Part shown: piece by piece, positions 43,401 through 52,641 of the stretch | Layout of the letters: each line of letters begins with the position of its first letter | Numbering within the stretch: position 1 is the first letter of the stretch | From: Bathynomus jamesi | Lineage: Eukaryota > Arthropoda > Malacostraca > Isopoda > Cirolanidae | Length of the DNA: 64,000 bases | Assembly: GCA_023014485.1 (NCBI GenBank) | Contig: JAJOZX010008832.1 | Span: 77,501 to 141,500 of the forward strand | Direction: 5' to 3' | Position numbers and translations under genes: made by a program | The notes under the pieces: model-generated | The model's database searches: none | What the model saw: the letters and a program-made list of their open reading frames with translations, nothing else | What the model was told of the DNA's origin: nothing

Positions 43401-43622
43401 AGGCTGATTTTTGTAGTGAACAAAATTTTTAAACTTCTACTATTTGGATCTCAAATCACAGAATGACTGTGGGGTTGGTGTGCATATAGGAAGTCTGTGT
43501 GGACCCCATAAATGGCATTCAAATCCAAAAATAATTCACATAGTAGGTTTTCTTAACCATTGGAACATTTCTAACTTAGGGACAAAGTGAAACTATGTCA
43601 TTGGTGATTTTGATGCACCCTA
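40488..43622 (-). mobile_element. 3.1-kb DNA transposon with TAGGGTGCATC ends, unassigned superfamily (hAT-like duplication)
   Basis: TIRs TAGGGTGCATCAAA on both ends and a perfect 8-bp duplication ACGATGGT (40480-40487 and 43623-43630). One long gene on the minus strand (40878-43132). 8-bp duplications and TAGGG starts are hAT-like, but the protein lacks a visible BED finger and the hAT C-terminal motif. It carries a subterminal CACTTTCTAGAGGTTTCTAT-type repeat at 43300-43375. Confidence 0.9.
40878..43132 (-). pseudogene. Transposase-like protein of the TAGGGTG element, about 750 codons, frameshifted
   Basis: The likely start is ATG 43132 (MASSDSTNDKYAVKTRQTAA), not the upstream Met at 43219. 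The order is: an N-terminal region with TGSRLPTCEQVLRCYMFHQQ and KLKGIEKELQETFQLWP; a Lys/Glu-rich coiled-coil-like stretch (KVQRKQEKEMMQAERQLKAH); an acidic patch; then MTFDTTASNTGHVSAV. A one-base shift near 41915 moves the frame to SLQQDIGRALLWSACRHHIG. Further on come FRRPGAVHKARWMAKLLYS (41560-41480) and CAECGVKLSSDFLMAA near the end. FDTT.SNTG may hold an acidic catalytic residue and C..H recalls the hAT CxxH, but this is inference. I know similar unnamed proteins in arthropods and cannot name a domain family. Confidence 0.75.
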
Positions 43623-43639
43623 ACGATGGTGTTGGTTTG

Positions 43640-43830
43640 CGATTGTTGTAATTATTCACTGCTTAACTTCATGCAAATTTTTTGATGATGAAGAGGCTGC
43701 ATTTAATTATGTAGAACATGATGTATTGCTAAAAGAATTTATTTGCCCTAAGAAAAATAAGGAAAGTATTGTTTATAGTAATAAGTATATATTTGATAAA
43801 AACAGAAAAGCATTTCGTTGCCATATATAG
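43640..43830 (+). pseudogene. Second Merlin/ISXO2-like N-terminal fragment
   Basis: The frame has DDEEAAFNYVEHDVLLKEF, then ICPKKNKESIVYS and KNRKAFRCH. It is a zinc-ribbon-like pattern parallel to 39491-39685 but diverged (the second Cys is Lys). It starts next to the right duplication of the 40488-43622 element. A stop follows and nothing further of the transposase is seen. Confidence 0.5.
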
Positions 43831-44189
43831 GTAAGAGTGGTACCTAAAATTAGGTTAGGTTAGTATAGTTTTACGGTATATATAATATATATAGTGAATA
43901 TATACAGTGTTCATTTTACTATATATATATAAATGTATATTACCTTTTAGGTCACTCATGTTGGCTGTTTCTACAATTTCCATAATTTATATATCAATGG
44001 ATTCGTTTTTACATCACGAATGCACCCTAGATAGTCTCTACCGAAGGAATTACCCGCATTTTAAGGTATTTTTTCACTTATACCCCAAAATAAACTTCGT
44101 GTCCTTAGTTAGTTTTGGGCCAGTTCCCTCACTTGAGAGTATCCAAATCGCATTCCTGGTGTAATAACGAATCTATTGATCTATAAATT

Positions 44190-44640
44190 ATGGGAATTGA
44201 AGAGACTGGAGTGATAGTAAAAAATTACTATGCTTGAAGGTGTGTAATGTAGGATAACCAAGCATGTCCCTAATCTAAGAAGATTGGAATATAGGGAAAC
44301 TAAACTAGGTATATTTAGTTTTGAGAGATGTATGATGGGAGATAAGATACAGATGTTCAACATGTTTTCAGGTTTGGACAATTTAGATGTAGGCCCTACA
44401 TAACTTTTTCTCAAGAGAGGTTGATGGGATAACTTGTGGGCATAATAAGAAAATTAGAAAACAGCCTTGTAGACTTGATCTATGAAAATACTTTAAATTA
44501 CTTGTCATGTGATGTGGTAAACAGTACCTTGTTAGTTAATGTTAAGAAAAATTTGGATATTTTCATGAATGAGAGAGAATTTGTAGATTGTAAAATATAT
44601 ATTTTTAGCTTAAGTTATGTAGGTAGTTAGGATTTTATAG
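44190..44640 (+). pseudogene. CR1-like LINE ORF2 C-terminal tail, second copy
   Basis: TKHVPNLRRLEYRETKLGIF, SFERCMMGDKIQMFNMFSGL and, after a frame change, LSCDVVNSTLLVNVKKNLDI. It aligns with the pieces at 36010 and 37100 and with the usual end of CR1/jockey ORF2. The upstream polymerase is missing. A 17-A run follows at 44690. Confidence 0.65.
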
Positions 44641-44975
44641 AACATATCCACCAAACTCTATATTGATATTTATACAGTGAGATAGAGCAAAAAAAAAAAA
44701 AAAAATACTCAATTCTATAGTAATTTTGGTGGAAATTCCTATTTATTGAGATATTTATTTTCAAAATTATTAAATTTTGGTGGCATTATTCACAAGTCAA
44801 ACCTGGTGCCACTCACCTCCTGCCATCTCATTGCGTGATGTGTGTAGTTGTGTTATCATTAGCTAATCAGTGGCTACCCCTTTATCACATGATACTCCCC
44901 CCCACCCACACTCATGCAGGTCTGGTGGCTGAAATTTGAATTCAACAGTTTGCTTTAGAAAGGCTGTCTGTTGCA

Positions 44976-45130
44976 GGGATGGGGTCAAATACACACAAGC
45001 AAATACAAATATACTCCTACAGGGAGTACAAATATTTCATTCATGAATTATCAAATACAAATGTGAAGTCTCAAATACAAATACGCACCATTACTTCCAT
45101 TGCCATATAATATAATACTATAAAAAATAT
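44976..45130. repeat. hAT-like end with AAATACAAAT motifs
   Basis: CAGGGATGGGGTCAAATACA followed by repeated CAAATACAAATA units, typical of hAT termini with repeated transposase-binding sites. The other end was not found. Confidence 0.4.
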
Positions 45131-45252
45131 ACAAAACAATGTATTTAAAAAAAAAAGGTTATTGATTAGTTCTTATATGATAAAAAAACCTACTCTAATA
45201 GAGTTTAGTTCTTGTTACTGATTACATTTAATAAACATTAAATCTTCAATAC

Positions 45253-45284
<32 letters not shown>

Positions 45285-45380
45285 TTTAAAGCTATTGACT
45301 TAGGGAAATACAGCTTATATATAGCTGAAAAGGAGGATCAACACAACAGCAAACATTTTCATTTATTTTTTGTACTTCAG

Positions 45381-45410
45381 ACGTTTTGACAAATCTTTTG
45401 TCATCATCAG
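45381..45410 (-). ncRNA. Hammerhead-like motif, degenerate
   Basis: The minus strand has CTGATGA (45410-45404), a good helix II (TGACAAA/TTTGTCA) and AAAACG where GAAAC is expected. The core G is therefore lost. Confidence 0.35.
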
Positions 45411-45542
45411 TGAATTATAAATCTTAAAACCTTAAAACAAAAATAAGAATAAATAATTAAAGTTACATCAGTACAAAAGAAAATTAAAATCATTAAAATT
45501 AAATTAAATTTAAAATTACCTCAACTGGTAATATAATGATTA

Positions 45543-46177
45543 CACTGCCCAACAAAAAAAAAAATTTTTGCTGCTGATTTAATTCTAAGACCTGTTTCTG
45601 GATAATATTGATGTGCTGATTTCAAAAATCACCTTAGATTTTGTCCATCACATTAGGTTTTCGTGGAATGCAATATGCTTATTTTGGGTGATCCATGAAG
45701 GGTGCTTATCAAAATTGATGATTTTTGAGACCTAACAGCTGTTTTGCTATTAAAATTTTATCTGTGGCATACACAAATTTATGCATTAAATCTAAAGGTC
45801 ATGTACAACATATTAAAATCTTGGGTATCTGTTATTTCCCCAGGTGTGAGCGTGATGTCATGATCATGGATTCATTTTTTGCTTATTTAAACACTTTTAA
45901 TCACTTTGTGTCAATATTACCATTGTATATTGAAGTTCACTCCCTGCATAATTGTTTACTTTAAAATACTGATTCTGAGTATGTAAAAACTTAGTTTTTG
46001 AAAAGAAAAAAATTGGCATAACCCTGCCAAAATGCGATATCTCCAAAATATCTGTATTTGATTGCTTGAAAACCTGACATGATAGGCAAAAACTAAGGTG
46101 ATTTTTGAAATCAGCACACCAAAGTTACCTAAGAACAGGTGTTAGAATTAAATCAACAAAATTGGTGTTGGGCAGTG
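45543..46177. mobile_element. MITE with ~90-bp TIRs and TTA duplication (Harbinger-like)
   Basis: The left start CACTGCCCAACAAAA and the right end (minus strand) CACTGCCCAACACCAA share further blocks (GCTGATTTCAAAAATCACCT). TTA on both sides is the usual PIF/Harbinger target. No transposase; the 79-residue frame inside does not look real. Confidence 0.65.
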
Positions 46178-46181
46178 TTAT

Positions 46182-46342
46182 CAGTGGTGGCTCATGCCTA
46201 GGAGCTGCAGAGCTGCAGTCCCCCCAGACACTCCCTGCCAGGCATATGATTCCTTCAGACAGTCTGAAGGAATCATATGCCTGGCAGTGAGTGTTTGGGG
46301 GGGGACTGCAACTCTGCAGCTCCTAGGCATGAGCTGCCACTG
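46182..46342. mobile_element. Palindromic hAT-like MITE
   Basis: CAGTGGTGGCTCATGCCTAG and its mirror CAGTGGCAGCTCATGCCTAG form one hairpin about a centre near 46262. The 8-bp flanks (AGTGTTAT, ATGACTAT) match poorly. Confidence 0.55.
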
Positions 46343-46559
46343 ATGACTATGTCAACCTCCATATTTGGCAGATAGGTACTGAGAGAAAACTGCATGGTCA
46401 GTTACATTGAAAGGTATGAAAGTAGGTTGGTTAGTTAGAAGAGCTGTAATTTGTAAGATGAACTATTTTTATTAATGGAGGGTTTGTTTCTATAGATGTA
46501 CAAAAATTCTAGAATTCAGAGTTCTGTAAGGTTATTGGTTCTTGTTAGAATTTTGGGTT

Positions 46560-47330
46560 AATATGCAGCAAATAGCTGCAAGGAAGATTGACAGACACAC
46601 TTGGCTCTTTCGGCAAGGGGAACGCTAATTCTGTCTCTGACTCTCCTGACATGCCAGTATCATCATTCTCCATGGCCTCATCTCCGGTTTCGTATGCACA
46701 CTTTGAGGTTTGCGGTTCCTGGCGAGGACGTTTTCTTCCTTCCTGTAGCTTTCTTTTTACAGCAAAAACTTTATCATTCCCACTCATCGTTGCCACCCGA
46801 GGACCACATTGATCAAGGTAGAAGTCAATGTCTTCTTTCTTGTCCTTGTCAGACAGCAGTTGATTCTTCTTTATATCTTCGACAGTGTCAGATGCTCCGA
46901 TATCCCACAGCTTGTCCACACTATCTGAAAACTTCTGCCATTTTCCTCCGGCGTCAGTTTCTCGTTTTCTGCTCTTTTGGAGTAAGTGCCACTCTTTCCA
47001 CAATGCCTCTAGCTTCTGTTCGCAGTTGAGCTTTATGATTGTTTTAATGCGGGCCATGTTCCAAAACTTTAAGACGTTTACGGTTTCTTTGAATGCGTCT
47101 TAACTGTTAGCAGTGTACTGGATAACACTGAAGAAGTATTGCAAAACCTGCCATGTTGGCAATTTGCTACCACTGATGAAGGACGATGGTTGGCCAACTA
47201 AAAAAATTTCCGAGGCCGATCTTAGAGAAGGTAGCGATGTTATTTTCACCTTTCCTTTTGATGACTCTATTTGTAGCTTCAAGAGTTCTTCCAGTTATGG
47301 TTGCCATCGATTTGTCCATGACAAAGGATG
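46560..47330 (-). pseudogene. N-terminal fragment of a relative of the TAGGGTG-element transposase
   Basis: Minus-strand frames give GSKLPTWQVLQYFFSV, then FKETVNVLKFWNMARIKTII and LEALWKEWHLLQKSRKRET, followed by KWQKFSDSVDKLWDIGASD. The order matches GSRLPTCEQVLRCYMF...TKWNNAKFVLQKIIPFY...LKGIEKELQETFQLWP in the 42-43 kb gene. The rest of the transposase is missing. One stop and one frame change lie within it. The longest open part is 46545-47057 (170 residues). Confidence 0.6.
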
Positions 47331-47445
47331 AGGAACTCAGACAGAATTTCAAAATGTTATGATCTGCAAAAAAAGAAATAGGTTAGGTACCTGGCACAGG
47401 CATAGTGCATTTTCTAATTACCTATATACATTATACATTCCACCC

Positions 47446-47832
47446 GGGTATGGTGACTTATTTTTTTGAAAAGTATAGGTGATCGTGGTTTTTCCCATTA
47501 TTTGGCACTATACTAACACATTGGTATTACCTGTATACAGGCACAACTTTTAAACTGTTAGTCGTATGACATTGGAAGGCACACCAAACGACTTCTCTCA
47601 TCAAGAGGATTCAGAAAACATCCCTACTTAATGATTTATCTTGATTCAGTAAAAAGTTAAAAAGTATGCATTTTTAGAAAAAAAAACTCGTAATTTCAAG
47701 GTTGATGCGAGACCCCTAAATATTGATCAATTTTTGTAAAAATGGTACCAATGTGCTAGTATAGTGCCAAATAATGGGAAAAACCACGATCACCTATACT
47801 TTTCAAAAAAAAATTGAAAAGTGGGCCACCCT
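47446..47832. mobile_element. MITE of the TAGGGTG group
   Basis: On the minus strand the right end reads TAGGGTGGCCCACTTTTC. Both arms then share GAAAAGTATAGGTGATCGTG and ATTTGGCACTATACTA. The left end is worn (GGGTATGGTGAC). The 8-bp flanks do not match. It is inserted next to the dispersed repeat seen at 40060-40090. Confidence 0.65.
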
Positions 47833-47929
47833 ACTGTACACCCTTGATGATTGGTTAGGTTGTCATGATATTTTTGTTAGCTTAACTATTTTTTTTTTTT
47901 CAAAATCTCATTTAGGTTAGGTTAGCAAT

Positions 47930-48128
47930 AATGGTAGTGAAATTTAGTTATTAGGGTATGTTTTCATGTACTTTATTCAGAAATGCTACTCATTTGCCCC
48001 GTGTTTACTTGAAAATAAAATGCCAAAAATTTTTTTTCATACTTTCAATTAAATGCCGGGCAAATGAGTGTCCTTTCTGAGGAAAGTACATGAAAACACA
48101 CCCTAATAACTAACTTTCATACCAAAAG
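47930..48128. repeat. Hairpin with TTAGGGTGTG arms
   Basis: Arms 47932-48000 and 48058-48125 share TTATTAGGGTATGTTTTCAT and CTCATTTGCCC in inverted orientation. It is another structure starting TAGGGTRTG. Confidence 0.6.
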
Positions 48129-48423
48129 TCAAGGTGGGGCTATTTGCTGCATATTTACCGAATTTTGAACTGAGTTTTGTGAAGGGGATGGTTGTTTTCA
48201 TTACTATGTTTTCTAATTGTGGATTGTGGTGGGCTACTGAGGGGATGGTTGGTACAGACTGATAAGCCCAAATGTTGAGAAAGGCATACCTCCAGTTGGA
48301 GTTTGATATTTTAAAACAATGAGTTACTGTAATACTCCAATAAAAATAATATAACAGTCAATACCATGTACAGCTATCCCTCATTTAATGATTGGGTTAT
48401 GTTCCTGAAAACACTATTGTTAA

Positions 48424-50695
48424 CCCTTTAACCCCGGGTATACCGGCCCAGCACCATCCCCGTGAGGGCAAAAAATTGAGAAAAATAAAATTTTAAAAAA
48501 ATTTATTTTTAATTAATTACGATCATATACACGGTAAAAGAATAGATATAATGGAGGCGTGAACCTTATATTTACCATATATTATTATGTAATGTAAAAT
48601 ATATTATAACACTCACCAGTGATGTCGTTTCCAGCAGTGATTTTTGGTTTCCGAGGCAAGTTTGAACTTTCAAAATTGCTTCCGAGTATGGTAACTTCGG
48701 AAGCAATCGCCTATGCAAAGCCCAACTTTACATTCTGGACACCACGTTGTCACATATTTCTTTTTTTGTGTTTTGTGGTGTTTGAACAGACATGGCATAG
48801 ATGCTGACCTTTTGCTCTGGAACCAGTAGGTGGCACATGTGCTGTATAATGTCTTTCAGAGAAATTTACTGCCACAAGCCTATCTATATTTCCTGTGCTT
48901 TGTCTGCCAGGTCTTACCGCTGTCAAAGCACCATACCTTTCTATTACTTGTCTTATCACATTTTGGCTAAAATCTTTTAGCCTTAGATGTACATTGCCAG
49001 TTTTCACTAGATACATATTGTAACAATTTAGCATAACTAAGTCCATCAAATGAAAAACAATCTTTTTATACCACTTCACTGATTTGTGAACGCACTTGAC
49101 TGTCGTGATTTGCATGTCTGATTTGTCTATGAGGCGCATGTTGTGGGTGTAGTCTACTACGATGTCTGGTTTTCTAACTGGCTCATTTGTTTTAGTCCTT
49201 TTTTCTACTATATCATTTTTCCTTTGTGGAAAGTCGAAAGCATGTACACATCTCTCTTATCAACCCATTTCATTGCAAGTAGTTTACCACTTTTTTTACA
49301 CAAATGCTCTCCTCGCTTCATTTTAGGCCTAGCTGTAAATTTAGGATATTTTTTCCTATTTTTGCGAACTGTTCCACAAGAACCAGTTTTATTGCTATGT
49401 AAATACAGTGATAGATAAGGGCTCGTATACCAGTTATCGGTATACAACAAGTGCCCTTTGCCTAAATAGTTTTCCCCCATCAACTTTTTTACAACAGCAC
49501 CAGAAAAGCCTAGCTCGTCATTTTGGGGTATATCAATGTCTGTAGTCTGTACCCAGTATACACAATTAGATCCAAAATAAGTCCAGTTTCACAATCACAT
49601 AGCACAAAAAGTTTGATGCCAAACCTATGTCTCTTTGATGGTATGTACTATTTGAATACTAGCCAGCCTTTGAATAAGACCAGCGATTCATCAATAACGA
49701 GTTTTTGAAATGGTTGGAAATATTTTGAAAATTTATCTTTCAGATGAGTCATTATATATCTAATTTTCCAGAGTCTGTCATTGGTGTTTGGTTGAGCATT
49801 ATCTTCAAAATGAAGGCACTGTAATAACTGCACAAAATGATCTCGAGTCATATATTTCCCCAAAATATCCGTGGCAAGCATTTCATCTTTTGTCCAGTAT
49901 TCAGAAATGCTATGCTTTTTTACCTGTGCCATGAGCATAAACAGGCCAAAAAAACACACATTTCTTCTTTATTTGTATCCACCCAACGTTTCATTTTTGA
50001 ATTCAAAGATTCCGCATTATTTTGAATAGCAAACCTATAATATTTGTTTGTTTCACTAATAATTTTGTCCAATTTCATCATCATCAAAATATGCCAAAAA
50101 ATATTCACTTTCTCGAGCATCCTCAGCAACTAAAAAGTCGTCTGTAATACCCGGATTTCCTTCAAATACGTATTTATGCGGAGAAAATTCCAACACATCA
50201 TCCCATTCAATTGTATTTGTTTTGTCATTATCAGATTCACTAACACTTATATCATCACTTTGTGTTTCACTTTGTTCACTATCAGTATCAGAAAATCTTT
50301 CTTCCTCCTCACTCAAGTCATCGAGCATTTGGGCTATCTGATTGTCACTAATATTTTGTTTCCTGGGCCTACTGCCCACACCACTTGTACTTGGCACATT
50401 CATCCTCGTAAATCAATCGGAACTGACACTTTTCATGAAAAATCATAAGTCAATGACGTATTTGAAAGAGACGGCCAACCTGCTTGGCCCCACCCACTGT
50501 TTCAGCCAATGAGATTATTATTTATGTCATATGTCTAATCTGCAAACAATCACGGTCTGCTATGTCACTGTTGGCTTGTAAGCCAAAACTGTATCTCTGA
50601 CATAGCACGCTGGTCATGCGTTGGCTTCTAAGCCAACGCCGTTTCACAGGCACAGCGAGACCATTGGCTTCAGAGCCAAGCCCGGGGTTAAAGGG
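48424..50695 (-). mobile_element. piggyBac element, 2.27 kb
   Basis: TTAA at 48420-48423 and 50696-50699. TIRs CCCTTTAACCCCGGG and its exact inverse CCCGGGGTTAAAGGG. One transposase gene on the minus strand fills the element. Intact ends imply recent activity. Confidence 0.95.
48619..50403 (-). pseudogene. piggyBac transposase, few frameshifts
   Basis: The start is ATG 50403 (MNVPSTSGVGSRPRKQN) with an acidic N-terminus (LSEEEERFSDTDSEQSETQ). Then come the DDE_Tnp_1_7 domain pieces: ETNKYYRFAIQN, ISEYWTKDEMLATDILGKYM, KLVIDESLVLFKGWL (first Asp), LLYTDNWYTSPYLSLYLH (second Asp) and MRLIDKSDMQI (third Asp region). The C-terminal Cys-rich finger begins HLCHVCSNTTKHKKRN. The frame changes near 50080, 49640, 49500, 49200 and 48750, so it cannot be translated as it stands. 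All three catalytic Asp motifs survive. piggyBac transposase cuts and pastes at TTAA. Confidence 0.9.
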
Positions 50696-50719
50696 TTAAA
50701 TGAGATTGCTATAACAGGT

Positions 50720-51093
50720 TCAATGTAGATACGTTCTTGATGGTCTGATATATGACCACAAGTACTTATTTGACTATAATATATGATGAATTGATGATGG
50801 ACAAAATAACACGATAATAGGAGTTCAAAATCACTAGTTATCCTTGTGGTGGTGTTAGAAGTCACATTTTCCGTGGAGACCTTCAACTCAGGAGCCTTCT
50901 TGATGATGGTTGAGATGGTTAACTGGGCTAGGCCAAGTGCTCTCGTGATGGAGTTCACCCCTTTCACCACTCTTGTGGCACTTAATAATGTCCAGCTTAA
51001 CCTCCAAAGTCAAGGACTTATGAGAGAGCTTAGCTATACCTGATGATGTGATGAAGGGGAAGCAGCCACATACTTACTCGTCATTTCCAATGT
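50720..51093 (-). pseudogene. Tigger (pogo) transposase N-terminal fragment
   Basis: The start is MTSKYVAASPSS at about 51093. Then KSLTLEVKLDIIKCHKSGER (CENP-B/Tigger helix-turn-helix) and, after a frameshift, NSITRALGLAQLTISTIIKK. Only the DNA-binding part remains. It belongs to the TIGD1-like group. Confidence 0.75.
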
Positions 51094-51622
51094 TCACAGT
51101 CATTTAACACAGTCCAAATTAGAACTAAACAGTCTGCATAATATTGCTTTGCACTCCACAAAGGTGGCAAATAACATAATGCTCACAATCGTGTGCAATC
51201 TTACATAATGATGCAGTGTGATGCAGAAGCATGAGTGACTCAAAATACTGACAGGGTGAGAAGGAAGTGCAGGAAGTGGCTGCTTAGGGGAACTCGGGTT
51301 GGGAAATCCATTTCTGCGTATGGTGGCCATTTTGATTAGATAAATGAAGTTAGAGATGCACCTGTGGAGTACTAGAAACCAAACTTTGCTCATTGTAGCG
51401 ATTGATAAACCAAATTTTGGCCAGTCATTGTACAGAAAAGGTGTTAATAAAAATAGATCGCTAAAGTGAGTGATCATTGAGTGAATGATCGTTAAACGAG
51501 GGATACCTGTATTTAAGTCATTGCAGTCATGTAGGACTTTGTTTTATTAAATAAATAAATAACAAATGCACAAACAAACTCAACTTCAACTTTATTTTTA
51601 ATTTAAACTGAACTCCAAAATA

Positions 51623-52331
51623 TAGGTATGCCTCGATTTATGCTGGGGTTAGGGTCCAGCAGATTGCTGTTGAAAAGTGAAACAGCGTAAATTGAAGCTA
51701 AAAAAATGGCTTCTACCTAAGTAAATAGGATAGGTTCCAGGATTCTCCAAAAGTGACCCTATATTTTCCATAAAATGAAAATTATTATCGGTTATATGCT
51801 TAAAACTAGTAAAAATACTTAATATTAATAAAGTAATTGAATTAAAGATAAATTACTACTTACTTTGGTAATTAAAGCAATTAAAAACAAAATTATTTGA
51901 TCTTGTTTGACAGTGGTGAGATGGAGATGATTTATTGAGAGGAAGAAGATCCTGGAGGGAGATCTCTTTTTTTTTGCTGAGGAACTGCAGAATTTGAGCA
52001 GTTCATCATCCACATCATTTAGATCTATTTCATTCGCTATCTTAGTGACATCTTTTGTCACAGTTTCAACATAGTCAAATCTACCAAAATCAGCAATGCA
52101 ATCAGGCCACACCTTATGCCAGACATCATTTAGACATGATTTCGAAACTTCATTCCAAGCTGTGGCTGTGTTGGAAATGCTTTTTAAAATGTCATATGAC
52201 TTCCAGTAGTCCCGCACAGTTACATTATCATATTTTGCGTAGTTTACAGCTCTTTACCATTTTTAATTTTACATTTAAGCTTTTACTTTAAGCGGTGTAA
52301 AAGTGAAGTGGCGTAAAATGAGGTTTACCTG
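51623..52331 (-). mobile_element. Second Tigger-like deletion derivative
   Basis: The left end TAGGTATGCCTCGATTTATG and the right end (minus strand) CAGGTAAACCTCATTTTACG are flanked by TA. It contains a C-terminal transposase fragment on the minus strand. Confidence 0.75.
51940..52230 (-). pseudogene. Tigger transposase C-terminal fragment
   Basis: VRDYWKSYDILKSISNTATA, then AWNEVSKSCLNDVWHKVWPD and IANEIDLNDVDDELLKF. This is the region after the DDE domain in TIGD1-like proteins. The catalytic domain is deleted. Confidence 0.75.
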
Positions 52332-52438
52332 TATTTCATTTATTAAGTGCCTTGTAAAAGTAATAAACTAATTAAATTCAGATGGTAATCATAGTTAAGT
52401 AGGGTATTTTATTAAGCACTGGCAACATCTCAAAGTAA

Positions 52439-52641
52439 TCAAACTTCATCTTCATTCAGTTTGCTTCCACTACGCAAATATTTGTATATTTTGACCAACT
52501 TTCCTGCTTTTTCTATCCCAAGCTTTGTTGTGTAACTTGGACCACATGGTCCAAATGTTGAGAAAAACACACTCAGTGGCAGCTGAACTTGGGCACAACT
52601 CAGTAGATGTTCACAAATGTTGCAGAAATCTTCCATACCAT
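52439..52641 (-). pseudogene. hAT transposase C-terminal fragment
   Basis: The minus-strand frame ends PLSVFFSTFGPCG...TTKLGIEKAGKLVKIYKYLR and a stop. The RLGIEKAAKLV.IY motif is common at the end of hAT-superfamily proteins. It is cut by the next hAT at 52642. Confidence 0.5.

Larger units (their letters stand above)
48371..51509 (-). mobile_element. Tigger/pogo-like element hosting piggyBac
   Basis: TIRs CAGCTATCCCTCATTTAATG and, on the right minus strand, CAGGTATCCCTCGTTTAACG, with TA on both sides. Without the inserted piggyBac it is about 860 bp, an internal deletion derivative that keeps the start of the transposase. Confidence 0.85.

Noticed and set aside
45725..45964. 79-codon open frame
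   Set aside because: Lies inside a MITE, has no recognisable similarity and poor composition.
46588..47103. Several plus-strand open frames
   Set aside because: They are antisense to the conserved minus-strand transposase-like fragment.
50176..50448. Open frame on the plus strand opposite piggyBac
   Set aside because: Shadow of the acidic N-terminus of the minus-strand transposase.
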